From contig CM114271.1 of assembly GCA_050084515.1 (NCBI GenBank), positions 27,156,001-27,220,000 of the forward strand: a stretch of DNA of 64,000 bases, written 5' to 3'. Position numbers and translations under genes: made by a program. How positions within the stretch are numbered: position 1 is the first letter of the stretch; every line of letters begins with the position of its first letter. This document shows positions 46,091 to 57,481 of the stretch, one piece after another. The notes beneath the pieces are model-generated. The model worked only from the letters and a program-made list of their open reading frames with translations. It was not told the DNA's origin and made no database searches. The stretch is from Blasia pusilla. Taxonomy: Eukaryota; Marchantiophyta; Marchantiopsida; Blasiales.

Positions 46091-47590
46091 CTAAGACCTC
46101 ATTTTGCATCCGCAAAGTGGTTTGTTTAGAATACTTTGCACTTCTTTGAGGGACAGAATTGGTTGGTGGATTCCAACTCCTACCTCCAACTCTCTTAAAA
46201 CTACAAGCAACACATAGTTCATGTGCTTACAAGGGAAATACCTTTTCCCACTTGTCTCTCTTTGGACAAAGTCATCATAGGAACATGTGGGAAAGGAAGC
46301 AGATGTGCACCACATACCCCTGTGACACTTGAATTTACAGTGTTGTTCCTGACCCAATACATCCTTCCTATTCCATTGCCACTCAGGTTATCTTTTATGG
46401 CGATGATTTCTATGTTTGCCTCTTGAGCTTATGCGATTCGCTTTGCTCTCTCCACCATTGGCCTACACATTATGTTTCTCTTCACCCCATTTCTAGACTC
46501 AAACAGAAATAGTGGATTGAGATCATCCACCTTCTCTGGGTACATGTTGACATCAATCTTGGGTTGAATACGAAATGCAAAGGTCTCTGTAATGCAAACA
46601 TGCTCCGAACTTCCTCCGTCTATGAGTCTAAAACCGGCACTTGTAAGATTTTCCACTTCATCCTGAGTGCAATTCATACTTGTGGCAATGGGCCAAATCG
46701 TGGGGGTTCCTGGAGCTCCAATGGTAGCCGGATAAGACTTTCGGAAACCGCACGATTCATTTGGGCGGAAGAAGTACTTCAATTGATCCCCGATCCTCCT
46801 AAAATGATCAAAGTTTTTGAGTCCCCAAAATCCAGGCAATGGTCATCCAGTCCTTGTACAGTTCTTATCTAGGAAAGTGCCGCATGCTCTCCTAATGCCA
46901 TCAGATCCTGCCCTGCAAGTGGGTTCACGTCTAGGGTTGCTCCGAGATATATGCCAGCTTTTGAGGTTGCAATCCACCTCAATGACTGGAATCCCATATA
47001 GTTGAACTACCCCAGAGACCAGATGTTGCGAACTTCCAGCAACGGAGGGCTTTTGAAATAAAAATTCATTGATTTTGGAGAAGTTACTGCATCTTGGATT
47101 TGGGAGCAATTCGGGCTCTCCGGATACTTGGGCGGCATAATTTTTTCATCCAAATCAATCATTGGGTTTGTTCCTCGATGCTGCCTCTTCACTTGCATGA
47201 TGTTAAGATACTTATCTGGTCTCCACGAGTCTCGCTTGGACTGCTCTACCACCATATGTATAGGACGTCTTGAAACACGCCCACGAATATCCTCACCAAT
47301 GTGGACATGTTGCTCGAGGGAAGTTCCTGCTACGCATCAATTGAAGGCTTCCACATAGAGTTTCTCATCACCAGATCTCACAGCCGCCTTGACATAGAGC
47401 TCGTAAATCGGAGGCCCCTTTCCTTTTGTTATGCCTTTTGTGAGGAAGATATGAGATGTTGCAGACTATACCATTGCTCTTGCCTAATCTTGTTGGCATG
47501 CCTCCACGAGTGAAATTCTTTGGCATGCTTATGACGACCTCGAGGAAGAATGACCACTTCCTGCTCCACTTGTGTTGGGGCAGAGGGCAT
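46091..47590 (-). pseudogene. SWIM-finger ORF, copy 1 (ORF S1), broken
   Basis: Reading frames 47587 to about 47420, 47255-47007, 47109-46843, 46839-46429 and 46357-46091 follow one another on the minus strand. The start reads MKMPSAPTQVEQEVVILPRG. The middle has VDCNLKSWHISRSNP, GIRRACGTFLDKNCTRTG and YFFRPNESCGFRKSYPATIG, Cys-containing blocks of unknown fold. The end holds CSYDDFVQRETSGKRYFPCK then HMNYVLL, a SWIM zinc finger (CxCx..PCKH) in which the second Cys is Tyr. SWIM fingers are typical of the C-termini of MULE transposases. It lies 3' of ORF T2 on the same strand, separated by a hairpin cluster, and the two may once have been one gene. An inverted second copy is at 60579. Confidence 0.5.
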
Positions 47591-47679
47591 TTTCATGAAT
47601 GTTCAATCCCTGCAACGACGACAATGTGAGAAGGGAACAAAAATAGCTCTATGAGCAAAGAAAAAATAAACCTATTGGA

Positions 47680-48560
47680 ACGAGACGGGTTGCAAGTCAG
47701 AGGCATCCCATGAATGACTCTGCAACCCGTCGGTTTCCGACGTGTTGCAACATCCAAGAACCATCTAGTGCAACCCGTCGGATTCAAACGGGTTACAAGT
47801 AACTTTGGCCACTCCGGGCTGGAAGATCCAAGTGCGAGTCATCGGAATCCGACGGGTCGCACATGGATTTTCCAGCCTCCGACTTGAAACAGGTTGCAAG
47901 TCGAAGACATCCCTGGAATGTCCCAGTACCCTTTTACTGCAACCTAGCATCCAAGAACCTACTACTATAACCTGTCGGAAATCGGACGGATTGTGAGAAG
48001 CAGGTCGGTCCGGTCTCGAAAATCCTTGTGCAACTTGTCGGATTCTGTTGGTTAGCAAGAAGTGTCCACACACGAAGCTTTGCATATATTGGAACTCGAC
48101 GGGCTCCAGTTATCTTGCACTGATGAAATGTGTCTGGATGCGAGGACTTGGAGACAGCGGCAACGTGTCTAAATACGAGGAGTCGCATACAGACGCAACT
48201 TGTCAGAATCCGACAGATTGCAGACAAACGCAACTTGTCGAAATCTAATGGGTTGTAGACCGATTTAACTCGCAGCCTCAGCCTTGCGGCTTGCAACCCA
48301 TCCGGATCGAACTATTTGCAGGCCTTATATACATGCAACTTGCAACCTGTCGGGATTCGACAAGTTGCACACTTATGCAACTAGTCGGGTTCTGACGGGT
48401 TGCACAAACATTCCTCGTGCATCCTGTCGCGCTCCGACATGTGTGACACTCATGCAACCAATCGAGTTTTGACAGGTTGCACAAACATTCTTGATGCAAC
48501 CTGTCGGTTTCCGAAAGGTTGCACACTCAGGCAACCCGTCGCATCATATGGGTTGCTTGG
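47680..48560. repeat. Hairpin-repeat cluster between ORF T2 and ORF S1
   Basis: About 15 hairpins in 0.9 kb, irregularly spaced and more diverged than elsewhere (for example GCAACTTGTC-aga-ATCCGACAGATTGC). Several keep pairing by double changes, such as CAACCTGTCGG/TTCGACAAGTTG around 48344-48368. If ORF T2 and ORF S1 are exons of one gene, this would be an intron. Confidence 0.85.
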
Positions 48561-48689
48561 TTTTTGCGGTTTGAAATCACTACATTGCCCACACTTCTCA
48601 ACTTGAGCTGCAACTTTCCAACTGCACAATTCTCAGCATGAGCTCGAAAGGATGAAATACTCAACTCACCTGCCGCATGAAGTTTCCTC

Positions 48690-50459
48690 ATTGTCTCATT
48701 CGTACAGTCCACCAACTGAGCCAAGAGCACAACTCTTTGTACTTCCCCTCAATCGCATGCTTTCTCCACCACCCATGAAGTTCTTCTAGGCACTCCATGG
48801 CCTGTTTCAAGGTTTTGCTATCCTTGCAGCGTTGGAAAGGACTGCCAACGCTGCAAGGATCCAAACTGCCAACGTCTTCTACTTTTACCTCATAGACAAA
48901 TATAGTTTTGAGTCCTTTCTCCACATAGTTGTAAACGTGAGCACCCATGGTCAACTATCCATTCAGCACTCTATAGCAAATATCAAAGCTTACCTAGCTG
49001 CCGTAGAGATCTTCCCCTTCCCTCATTTGATCTATAAGATTGAAGCCTCTGAACGACCCTGTAGTTGACATTTTGAAGACATGAACCCTGGATCCTGTGC
49101 CTCCCTGGCCCATGAACTATCATCTCTGAATAAATGGAAATATGGAGTTGGCCTTGATTCTGGCAATGGCATCCATTTCGGCCGTCTTTCCATCAAGTAC
49201 CCAGATTTGACGCAGCAAATTCCGGAAGCAGTCAAGATCATTGAGAAAGGCAAGATTTTCCCACAGTTGTTTCTCCTCACCAGCCGTGACCTCGCCTTGC
49301 CCAGGGATTCCAAGCAGTTGTTCACAAATTTGTGATGTTGTTGTTAATTTGATCACTCCGGGCTTTGATCGCGGAGAGTTTGTATATACCTCGGCGACTT
49401 TCTTTGCCACATCCTCCTTGATGTATCTCTGAATTACACCGATAACAGGATGAATGTGAACATGAACTTCCAGCCTAGTGTATTTGGACATAGAACTGAA
49501 GTCATGCACAATGAAAAATATGTATGCATGACACGCTCCAACGCAAAAAGGGGATGCCTGACAATGAGGACATCGATGGCCTCCCGACGGTATGGTCGCA
49601 CCAACCTCATATGGAGTTTCTGCATTCTTTGGGGAGAATTGCGACGTATTGACTCGCCCATTGCGCTCTAGATACGGGCAGCTTGGACTTTTACACTCCA
49701 GGTCTCCAACGCATTAGCGGCGAGAAACAATCCAAGGACCATCTGGAATTGAAGCACTAGTCCGTTGAAGCGTGCACCATCGATGACAATCAGACTTTCT
49801 ATCCATACCCTTCAAGCGTCCTCCATCTTTCTTTTGAGCAGGACGAGCAAGTGGAGGCAACTAAAAAATGCAATTATCATCATACGTGGGCGGCAGCTCG
49901 TCGACAAGAATGTGCTTGAATATTTTAAAGGGCAGAGATGACATCAAAATATTGCCTGATACTCGCAAGAGGAACAAGTAGGCAGACACAGGGCCTGGTT
50001 GGTGTCTGATAGATCCATTGAGGTTGACGACATCCAAAATGTCTTCAGGAAGTACAACATTGTGTGAAATTGGATGTAGATGCCGGATCTACTGACATGG
50101 GAGTGGCAAACGTAGAGCTCGGTGCACTAGGAAATTCTGGACCGTCTACTTGGGAAACAGAGGAATTTAGAGGCAAGCCAAAAAACTCTGTATTGACCAT
50201 TTTTTTGAGGTAGGAGATTCCATACTTTACAATCTGCTATCACTGGCTGGACTATCTCACCTACAACGTCCTCCATACCGTCCACCCTAACATCCTTGGA
50301 AACAAAGATTGTTCCAATTTGGAGAAGAAATCGCACTAAGAGGAAATTTTCATGCATTGGTATGTAAAACTCATGAGCTTGCGGTCGAATTATTTTTGAT
50401 TGAGGAAGGGCCACTAGATGACTGCCACAAGTGAGTTTTACATAATTATCCATTCCCAA
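48690..50459 (-). pseudogene. Transposase-like ORF, copy 2 (ORF T2), broken
   Basis: Homologue of the ORF at 1-1722, from MHENFLLVRF near 50370 through QIGTIFVSKDVRVDGMEDVV. Zinc cluster coding lies near 49500-49580; KEDVAKKVAEVYTNSPRSKP and LWENLAFLNDLDCFRNLLRQ fall within 49509-49120. The core-like TMGAHVYNYVEKGLKTIFVY and KQAMECLEELHGWW lie within 48954-48688. Several stops and frameshifts. MULE-like identity is inferred as for copy 1. It is divergent from the hairpin array and unit A copy 2 to its right, the same layout as at the left end of the window. Confidence 0.5.
48821..48859. repeat. 15-bp perfect inverted repeat, 9-nt loop, inside ORF T2
   Basis: TCCTTGCAGCGTTGG at 48821-48835 and its exact complement at 48845-48859. 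It falls in coding sequence where copy 1 has none, so it looks like a recent local inverted duplication. Confidence 0.9.
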
Positions 50460-50480
50460 ATTACTCCACCGGGTGGAGAA

Positions 50481-50531
50481 TGAGCATAAGAATAAGAATA
50501 AGAATAAGAATGGAAATGAGAATGAGAATGT
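50481..50531. repeat. Microsatellite upstream of ORF T2
   Basis: Repeats of aagaat grading into gagaat, followed by tttaatttatagtgaatag, matching the tract at 1851-1893 upstream of ORF T1. Confidence 0.8.
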
Positions 50532-50617
50532 TTAATTTATAGTGAATAGTAACCGTTATTCTCCTGACAAGATGTTGTTTGGTGGGTGAGATTGTCTGAC
50601 ATAATGGATTCAATCTT

Positions 50618-51396
50618 GTTGCAACCTGTCGGAGTCCGACGGGTTGCAAATTTTGGGACTCGACCACGTGGGTTGCAAAGCCACGGAGTATCTTCTTCTA
50701 AGTGCAACTTGCAACCCGTCGGAGTCCGTTGGATTGAACGCACTTTCTTATCGGTTACCCCTGCCTATGTGATCAGTCTGATTGGAGACGGGATCCACGA
50801 GACCTCACATGGATTTCCTACAGCAACGTGTTGGGGACTACAATGGGTTGGAAAGGTACCTTACCTCACTTTCCCTTTTGGAGGTAACTGAGTTTCAAGG
50901 GGATCTCACGTCGATTTCTCTTGTCCACTGAACCGTGCAAACCGTGAGGGCAGTTTTGCTGTATGGTGGGAAGTGTCCAGCCCATGGTAGACCTTGTAAC
51001 CCGTCGGAGGTCAACGGGTTGCCTCGGGACGATGCTTTGTCACCTTGCTACCCGAGGACGAGGGAAGCGTGCAATCCGTCGGTCTAAGACGGGTTGCCTG
51101 ACTACCTCGCCTTGTTATCGCAAGATGAGGGAAGCGTGCAACCTGTCGGTTTTTGAGGGGTTGCCCGTGTACCTCACCTTGTTACCCGAAGATGAGGGAA
51201 GTGTGCAACCCGTCGGACTCCAACAGGTTGTCTGGATACCTCGCCTTGTTCCTCGAGGACGAGGGAAGCGTGCAACCCATCGATCTCGGACAAGTTGAAT
51301 GGGTACCTCGCCTTTTTATCCCAAGACGAGGGAAGCGTGCAACCCGTCGGCCTTTGACGGGTTGCGCGAATACCTCGCCTTGTTACCCCAAGACGA
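50618..51396. repeat. Hairpin-repeat array upstream of unit A copy 2 (left part, split by copia)
   Basis: Hairpins at 50620-50647 and about 50710-50737 are followed by a regular tandem array from about 50995: units of about 67 bp, each with gagggaagcgtgcaa, a hairpin, then tacctcgccttgttaccc. It stops at GAGGG where the copia LTR begins and resumes with GAGGG at 57794, so the copia inserted into a once-continuous array. Confidence 0.85.
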
Positions 51397-51397
51397 G

Positions 51398-51711
51398 GGT
51401 GTGGAAAAGTGCTAAACAAGCATAACAGATGGAAAACGGATCTCATACACACACACAACCATGGAGAACGAAATTTGCAATGAGAGAATGAGTGGAGGCT
51501 GATCCTCTTCTCAATTATATAGGGTATGTACAAGCAACCCTAACCCTACCCTTAACCATAGTCTCGAGTTAGACTAACTTGGATTAACTAACCCTAGTTA
51601 AGATAATCGTGCTTAACTGACTAACCAAGATTAAGCTTCCCTACTTCGTGTGAGTACCAAATGTAGCAGTTTGTGTGTCTCATGAGCTTGATTGTAACTC
51701 ACTCTTCAATA
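51398..51711 (-). repeat. Copia 3' LTR
   Basis: About 314 bp, ends TG...CA on the minus strand (TGAAGAGTGAG ... TTTTCCACA), nearly identical to 57482-57793. It adjoins the polypurine tract at 51712. Confidence 0.9.
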
Positions 51712-51725
51712 CTCCCCCTCAAGCT
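51712..51725 (-). other. Copia polypurine tract
   Basis: On the minus strand ttgagggggagta directly before the 3' LTR, the standard plus-strand primer of plant copia elements. Confidence 0.85.
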
Positions 51726-53290
51726 CATATCGATATGTCTAATGCCTAAATCCTTTCTAAACATCTCAAACTTATCTCTAGATAATGCTTTTGTAAAGAT
51801 GTCACCAATTTGCTGATCTGTACCTATATACACAAGATCAATTTCTCCTACAAGCACTTTCTCTCTGATTAAATGATAGTGCACCTCAACATGCGTTGTA
51901 CGAGCATGAAACACATGGTTATTAGCAAGCTTGATGCTACTAATATTGTCTCGCATATATTATACTAGGTCCTAAGTTATTAACACCAATCTCAACAAGT
52001 AATCAATGAAGCCACACCGCCTCACATGTTGCATTAGTTGCTACTTTGTACTCAGCCTCTGTTGAAGATAAAACAACTTTAGGTTGCTTCTTTGAAACCC
52101 AACTTATAGTTGCGCTTCCCAAAGTAAATGAATAACCAGGTGTGGAGTGTCGATCAGACACGCTTCTTGCCCAATCAACATCTGCAAATCCTTGTAATTG
52201 AAAACTCGGAGAAGGTTCAAATTGAAGCCCAAAATTGAATAGAGAATTTCACATACCGCATAATCCTCCTCACAACATGAAGGTGAGGTTTTCAAGGTGC
52301 TTGCATAAACTGGCTCACTAGGCCAACAACATAGCTCAAATCTTGTCTGGTTATAGTTAGATAGATCAAACTTCCAACCATGCACTTGTACATATTAGAA
52401 TCTGCAACCATCTCTCCTTCATCCACTCTTAGCTTCACGCTCTGATCCAACGGTGTAGAGATTGGCTTACAAGCTGTCATACCATATTTTGAAAGCATAT
52501 GAAGAGCATATTGTTGTTGCAGTAACCACATGCTCTCTCCAACCTTGATAAATTCAATACCAAGGAAGTATTTGAGTTCTCCCAAGTCCTTCATATCAAA
52601 TTCTGCTTGTAACTTAAGCTTGATTTGTTGTACCATTTATTCAGTATTCCCAATAATCAAGAGATTGTCAACATACAACACAATGAAAATTGTATGATCT
52701 TTTCCTCTCAAGACATATAACGAGGAGTTAGAATCACATACCCTAAAACCCAAGTCTTGTAGGACGTATATAATCTTGCCATACCAAGCTCTTAGAGCTT
52801 GTTTGAGCCCGTATAGAGCTTTCTTCAACTTGCATTTGCTAAATGGAAACTTGGGATGCTCGTATCCAGGTGGTTAAGGCATATATACCTCCTCGTATAG
52901 ATCTCCATTCAAGAAGGGATTCTTAACGTCCATGTGATGTAATCTCCACTTCTTACTTATTCCAACTGCAACCACTATTCTCGTAGTCGCCATCTTTGCA
53001 GCATGGCTAAATATTTCCTTATAATCAATACCATATTTTTTTCATAGCCCTTAGCCACCAATCTTGCTTTGTATCTGTTAATTGTACCATCTTGATTGCG
53101 CTTGATTTTGTAAACCCATTTACAACCAATAGCTTCCTTATCGGAAGGTATATCAACCAGCTTCCATGTTTGTTGATGTCTTAATGCAACAAGCTCTTCC
53201 TCCATAGTTTCAATCCATTCGACATTACTCGCAGCTTCTTCAAAATAACTTGGCTCCTGCTCTTGAAGGATAGTCATCATATATGCATGA
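51715..53290 (-). pseudogene. Copia reverse transcriptase and RNase H
   Basis: Frames 53280-52975 (WKLVDIPSDKEAIGCKWVYK), 52828-52637 (KKALYGLKQALRAWYGKI and VLYVDNLLIIGN, with YVDD altered to YVDN), 52636-52292 (FDMKDLGELKYFLGIEF) and 51956-51699 (IGTDQQIGDIFTKALSRDKF). The copia signature order is complete, but stops and frameshifts separate the parts and the catalytic Asp change should inactivate it. Confidence 0.9.
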
Positions 53291-53418
53291 TGTGTTCCAA
53301 GGAAACCTTTATTTATGAATCTATGAACTAGATGTGTAACTCTACTTTATCTACGAAGTTGTTGTTTAGAGGTAGACACCTCTGACACATGACTCGAGCT
53401 CTGACTAGTGTCAACAAA

Positions 53419-55015
53419 CTAAATACGTACTCTTTCCGTCCATGGACTCACAGATTTAACTGATGAATCTAGGACCTCTCCTAATCCTGCACTAGTACTT
53501 GGGGAAGTTGAAGACAATATCTGTTGGTTTACAATCATATTCTCCCCCTCAACAGACAAGTTTAGAGGTGGAATAGGCTCATATGGAGCATACCATGACT
53601 TTAGCTCATCAAAGATAACACCCCGACTAATTATAAGCTGCCTAGAGGATGGAATGTAGCACTTATATCCCTTAGTTCTATCAGCATAGCCAATGAAGAT
53701 ACATCTTTCAAACTTGGGATCTAATTTCTGACGTCTCTCAGAAGGAACATGAGCATAACAAATACAACCAAATACTTTCAAGAAGGAAAAATCAGGTTTA
53801 CTTCCGGTGAAGACTTTGAATGGAGTTTTATCATGAACTCGTGTTGTTGGAGTTCGGTTGATTAAGAAGACTGCACATGCTACAGCCTCTGCCCAATACA
53901 CCTGAGGCATGTTCTTCTCATTTAGTATAGCTCGTGCCGCTTCAGCAATATGTCGATTCTTCCTCTCAGCCACTCCATTTTGTTGTGGAGTGTAACGGTA
54001 AGTCACTTGACGTTGGATGCCATTCTAACGTAAATAATCATCAAACTCTTGAAAGATACTCTCCTCCTCCTCCATCACAACGTAATTTTAGAATGTGTTG
54101 TCCAATCTGCTTCTCTACTACAACTCTGAATGTTTGGAACACTAAGAATACCTCTGACTTGGCTTTCAGAAAGTATACCCATATATACCTAGAGAAGTCA
54201 TCAATAAATGAAATAAAGTACTGGCAACCACTAAGGCTATGTTCTGGTGTTGTCCACACATCACTGTGGATCAACTCCAATATCTTGGATGCTCTTCTAC
54301 CTTGCTTTGGAAAAGGAACTCTAGCTTGTTTTCTAAATTGACAAGCAGGACATACGTCTAACGTAGCCGGACTCGCTAATTTAGGGAGTTCTATTACTAT
54401 ATTAGATGATGAAAGACTCTGTTATCTTTGAAAATTTATATGTCCAATTCTTTTATGCCACACATTTATATCTGTGACTTGTTGGCCGATTTGACCATAC
54501 ATTGTTGTTTGAATCTCTAGCATAGAAATATCTAATTTGAATATTCTGTCAAATCTAGTTCCTTTGGCTATTGTATTCTGGTCGTCCATTGTTTTAATGA
54601 AACAACCATCTACATTAAACTTCACTTGACAATCCTTTTCTACTATCTGTCCTACAAAGATCAAATTTCTTGCAATGGTAGGAACATAGAGAACATTTCC
54701 AAGAGCACAAACACTATATGATGCTATTGGAACTTTACCGGTATACGTGATATGATGTAGAATGTCATCTATTGTGAGCATAATTGTAGGGTCTTTCACA
54801 TGCTCCAAACTACTAAACCATTTAGCTTGTGAGGTCATATGATTTGATGCACCAGAGTCAATGTACCAATCTGTTGTCGAGTCTTTCTTGACCATTGCTC
54901 CCATATAATGAGTCATGACCAAGAGATTCTCCGTTTGTGAATGTTGTTGTTCTTGGTACTGCTCTTGGTGTTGTTGCTCCACATAGTTTTGTTGCTGTAA
55001 GGCTTCTGTTCTCAT
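53419..55015 (-). pseudogene. Copia protease and integrase
   Basis: Protease active site WYIDSGASNHMTS in frame 55015-54422. Integrase core: Asp in LIHSDVWTTPEH and RCDGGGGEYLS (frame 54280-54041), Glu in YTPQQNGVAERKNRHIAEAA (frame 54006-53419), followed by the usual FGCICYAHVPSERRQKLDPK region. A frame break near 54010-54040 separates the second Asp from the Glu. Confidence 0.9.
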
Positions 55016-55630
55016 ATCTGACTTCTTCTTGAAGCAAAACTTTGCATAGTGACCCTTTACCCACAGTAATTACAAGATCTAGGGATCCTCTGCTGCTGAC
55101 CTCGACCCCAACGGTTTCCACTATTACCACCTTATGATTGTGTCTGGTATGGTTCGTAGTTGATTGAGTGACGTTATATTGAGTGTCTCTTCCTCCATAT
55201 GCTTGATATCCACCATGACCACAGAAGTTTCCGCCACGACCCTTGCCTCTGTTTGATCCATAACCTGCAAATAGTGCACTCTCTTACAGACTATACAAGC
55301 TACCGACGCCTACTAGGCGCATCTCTTGACTGATCAACAGAGGAACTAACTCTTGAAAGTTTGGATACTTCTCTCTCGCAGAGATAGAGGTCTCAAAGGA
55401 CTTATAATCCTTTGGAAGGCCTTGAAGAGTGAATAAAATCAGATCATCATCTTCTACTGTCACTCCAATGCTATTCAACTGATCAACAATATGTCCAATA
55501 TTCAAAATATAATCATTGATGTTCTGCGATCCTTTCCTCACTTCGTTCAATTGTTGTTCCAATTGAAGCTTTCTGGCCTTTGTAGATGTTTGGAACAGCT
55601 TTTCCAATGCATCCCAGGTCTGCTTTGGAG

Positions 55631-56249
55631 GGGGGCTGGTATTCTGGCAGGAGAGAGGAAGAGAGGAGAGTCTCTCTTAAAAAAAAGGCACAAAAGGGAA
55701 AAAAAAAAATTTGAAACTCTCTTCAAAAAATATGGTACTCACTTATGGATAATAAGTGAGTAATTTTTTTGGAGAATTTTTTTGAAGAGAGGAAACTTAG
55801 TGCAAGCCGTCAGAATCCGACGGGTTGCAATTTTTTAGTTTTTTTTTTTTGGGGTTAAGGAAAAATGGGGTTTTTAACATTTGCAACCCGACGGGTTGCT
55901 TTCTAGGCATCATGGCGACCTGTCAGACTCCGACGGGTTGCAAACGTTAAAAAAACCCCAATTTTTCCTTAACCATAAAATTAAAAAGACCAACAAAATT
56001 TGCAACCCGTCGGATTTCTGACGGGTTGAAAAAGGTGAAAAAAAAAAGAATAAAAACAATTTCAAAATTTTTTTTCACCACCAAATTTTTTTGGAAAAAA
56101 TTTTCCTTTTCAACTTGTCAAAACTTTCCTCTCTCCAACCTGTCGGAAACTCTCTTCAACCTGTCGGAAACTCACTTCAAGCCAAAAGAGCCTTAGGGAT
56201 TGCCAATATATTCCTCTCTCCTCTCTTCCTCTCCTCTTACCGCTCCTCC
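55631..56249 (+). mobile_element. hAT-like non-autonomous element carrying hairpin repeats
   Basis: A direct 8-bp duplication CTTTGGAG flanks it at 55623-55630 and 56250-56257, the target-site length of hAT transposons. Ends are imperfect inverted repeats rich in GGAAGAGAGGAGAG (the left begins GGGGGCTGGTATTCTGGCAG, the right is the complement of GGAGGAGCGGTAAGAGGAGA). No coding capacity. Inside are four or five 27-bp-type hairpins. A related copy lies at about 9605-9823. Confidence 0.75.
55828..55988. repeat. Large imperfect inverted repeat containing hairpins
   Basis: Left arm with ggggttaaggaaaaatgggg and tttttaacatttgcaacccg; right arm with the complement cgggttgcaaacgttaaaaa and aaccccaatttttccttaac. 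Arms of about 60 bp surround a short hairpin at 55883-55899 and a full hairpin at about 55917-55943. Confidence 0.85.
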
Positions 56250-57003
56250 CTTTGGAGTATCAACATCTTGGATGTAACCTATCATTGGGAACTGATCGTT
56301 ATTGAAATGTAGTGGATTACTTGTCTTGCGCGTTTGTTCCAAGCGCGAACATTCAAGTCTGTTGAGCCACCTTGTGGTTTGTCACCTTTGATAAGCTCCC
56401 ATAGTTCTTGACCCATGAGAAATTGTTTCGTGTGAAACTTCCAGACATTGTAATTATGCTTGTCTAGCTTCTCGCGTATTATTGCTGCTGAGGAATACTC
56501 CATGATAAACGATTTCACTCACAAAAATATAATTTCACGCTTTCTACTGCTCCAATTGAAGCATAAACCACTCCTACAGAAAAATCAACATGAAATTTGC
56601 CAAAATTGATCAATTGTATGAAAGAACTAGTCGAAATTATAGAGAGCAAACTTTGCAACTTTTCTTCACTAATTGCACTTTCCTACACAGAAATTGCTAA
56701 TGCAGAAGCTCAGAGTGTCAGAATCAAGCAATTTTGGGTGTGTTGGAAAGCTCTCGACGAGCTCTACAAGACAGGTAGAACTAGCCTTTGGCACCATTCT
56801 AGACAAAGCGGAACCAGACGGATGAATCGACCGGGAAAGCCCTCAAAAACACCTCTAAAGTTTTATCACCGTCAAAGCTCCACATGAAATCTGCACCCAC
56901 TGAGCTCAGAATAAAATTTCCTTCTCCCAAACTTAAATTTTGTCTTCTCTTGCCTCTCTTCTCTCTTCAAACACCAAGAATTTCAAGTGATGTTCTCCTC
57001 CCG

Positions 57004-57015
57004 CTCTGATACCAT
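57004..57015 (-). other. Copia primer-binding site
   Basis: Reads TGGTATCAGAGC on the minus strand, the canonical initiator-Met-tRNA site, next to a partial LTR end (TTTTCCACA) at 57014 and above. Confidence 0.9.
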
Positions 57016-57068
57016 GTGGAAAATTGCTAAACAAGCATAATTGGTGGAAAATGGCTCTCACACACACA
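57015..57068 (-). repeat. Truncated, diverged copia LTR end next to the PBS
   Basis: 54 bp matching the LTR end (tgtggaaaattgctaaacaa, then gcataattggtggaaaatgg) but less similar to the two full LTRs than they are to each other. It breaks off at cacacacac, where hairpin-array sequence starts. Confidence 0.75.
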
Positions 57069-57481
57069 AGAGAAGCGTGCGACCCATCGGAGGTCAACGG
57101 GTTGCCTTGGGACGATGCTTTGTCACCTTGTTAACCGAGGATGAGGGAAGCGTGCAACCCGTCGGTCTAAGACGGGTTGCCTGGGTACCTCGCCTTGTTA
57201 TCGCAAGACGAGGGAAGCGTGCAACCCGTCGGTTTCCGAGGGGTCGCCCGTGTACCTCACCTTGTTACCCCAAGATGAGGGAAGCGTGGAACCCATCAAT
57301 CTCCGACAGGTTGCGCAGGTACCTCACCTTGTTATCCCAAGATGAGGGAAGCGTGCAATCCGTCGGTTTCCGACAGGTTGCCTGGGTACCTCGCCTTGTT
57401 ACCTGAGGACGAGGGAAGCGTGCAACCCGTCAGTCTCGGACAAGTTGCATGGGTACCTCGTCTTGTTACCCCAAGACGAGG
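57069..57481. repeat. Duplicated hairpin-array segment inside the copia 5' LTR region
   Basis: Unit-by-unit homologue of 50985-51397, including the lead-in gacgatgctttgtcacctt and the final caagacgagggtgtgg. Six or so tandem units of about 67 bp, each with one hairpin. Confidence 0.85.

Larger units (their letters stand above)
55016..56518 (-). pseudogene. Copia gag, interrupted by an 8-bp-TSD insertion
   Basis: N-terminal frame 56518-56282 (LDKHNYNVWKFHTKQFLMGQ), then an inserted element (55631-56249), then frame 55607-55284 with ALEKLFQTSTKARKLQLEQQ-type sequence and LPKDYKSFETSI, characteristic of UBN2-type copia gag. A CCHC zinc knuckle (CNYCG then KGHYAKFC) is readable across a frameshift near 55060. 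Confidence 0.88.

Noticed and set aside
50995-51372. CRISPR-like look: palindromic repeats of about 27 bp at regular 67-bp intervals
   Set aside because: The spacers are themselves repeated (tacctcgccttgttaccc), the repeats vary, there are no cas genes, and the window is clearly eukaryotic. It is a tandem repeat, not a CRISPR array.
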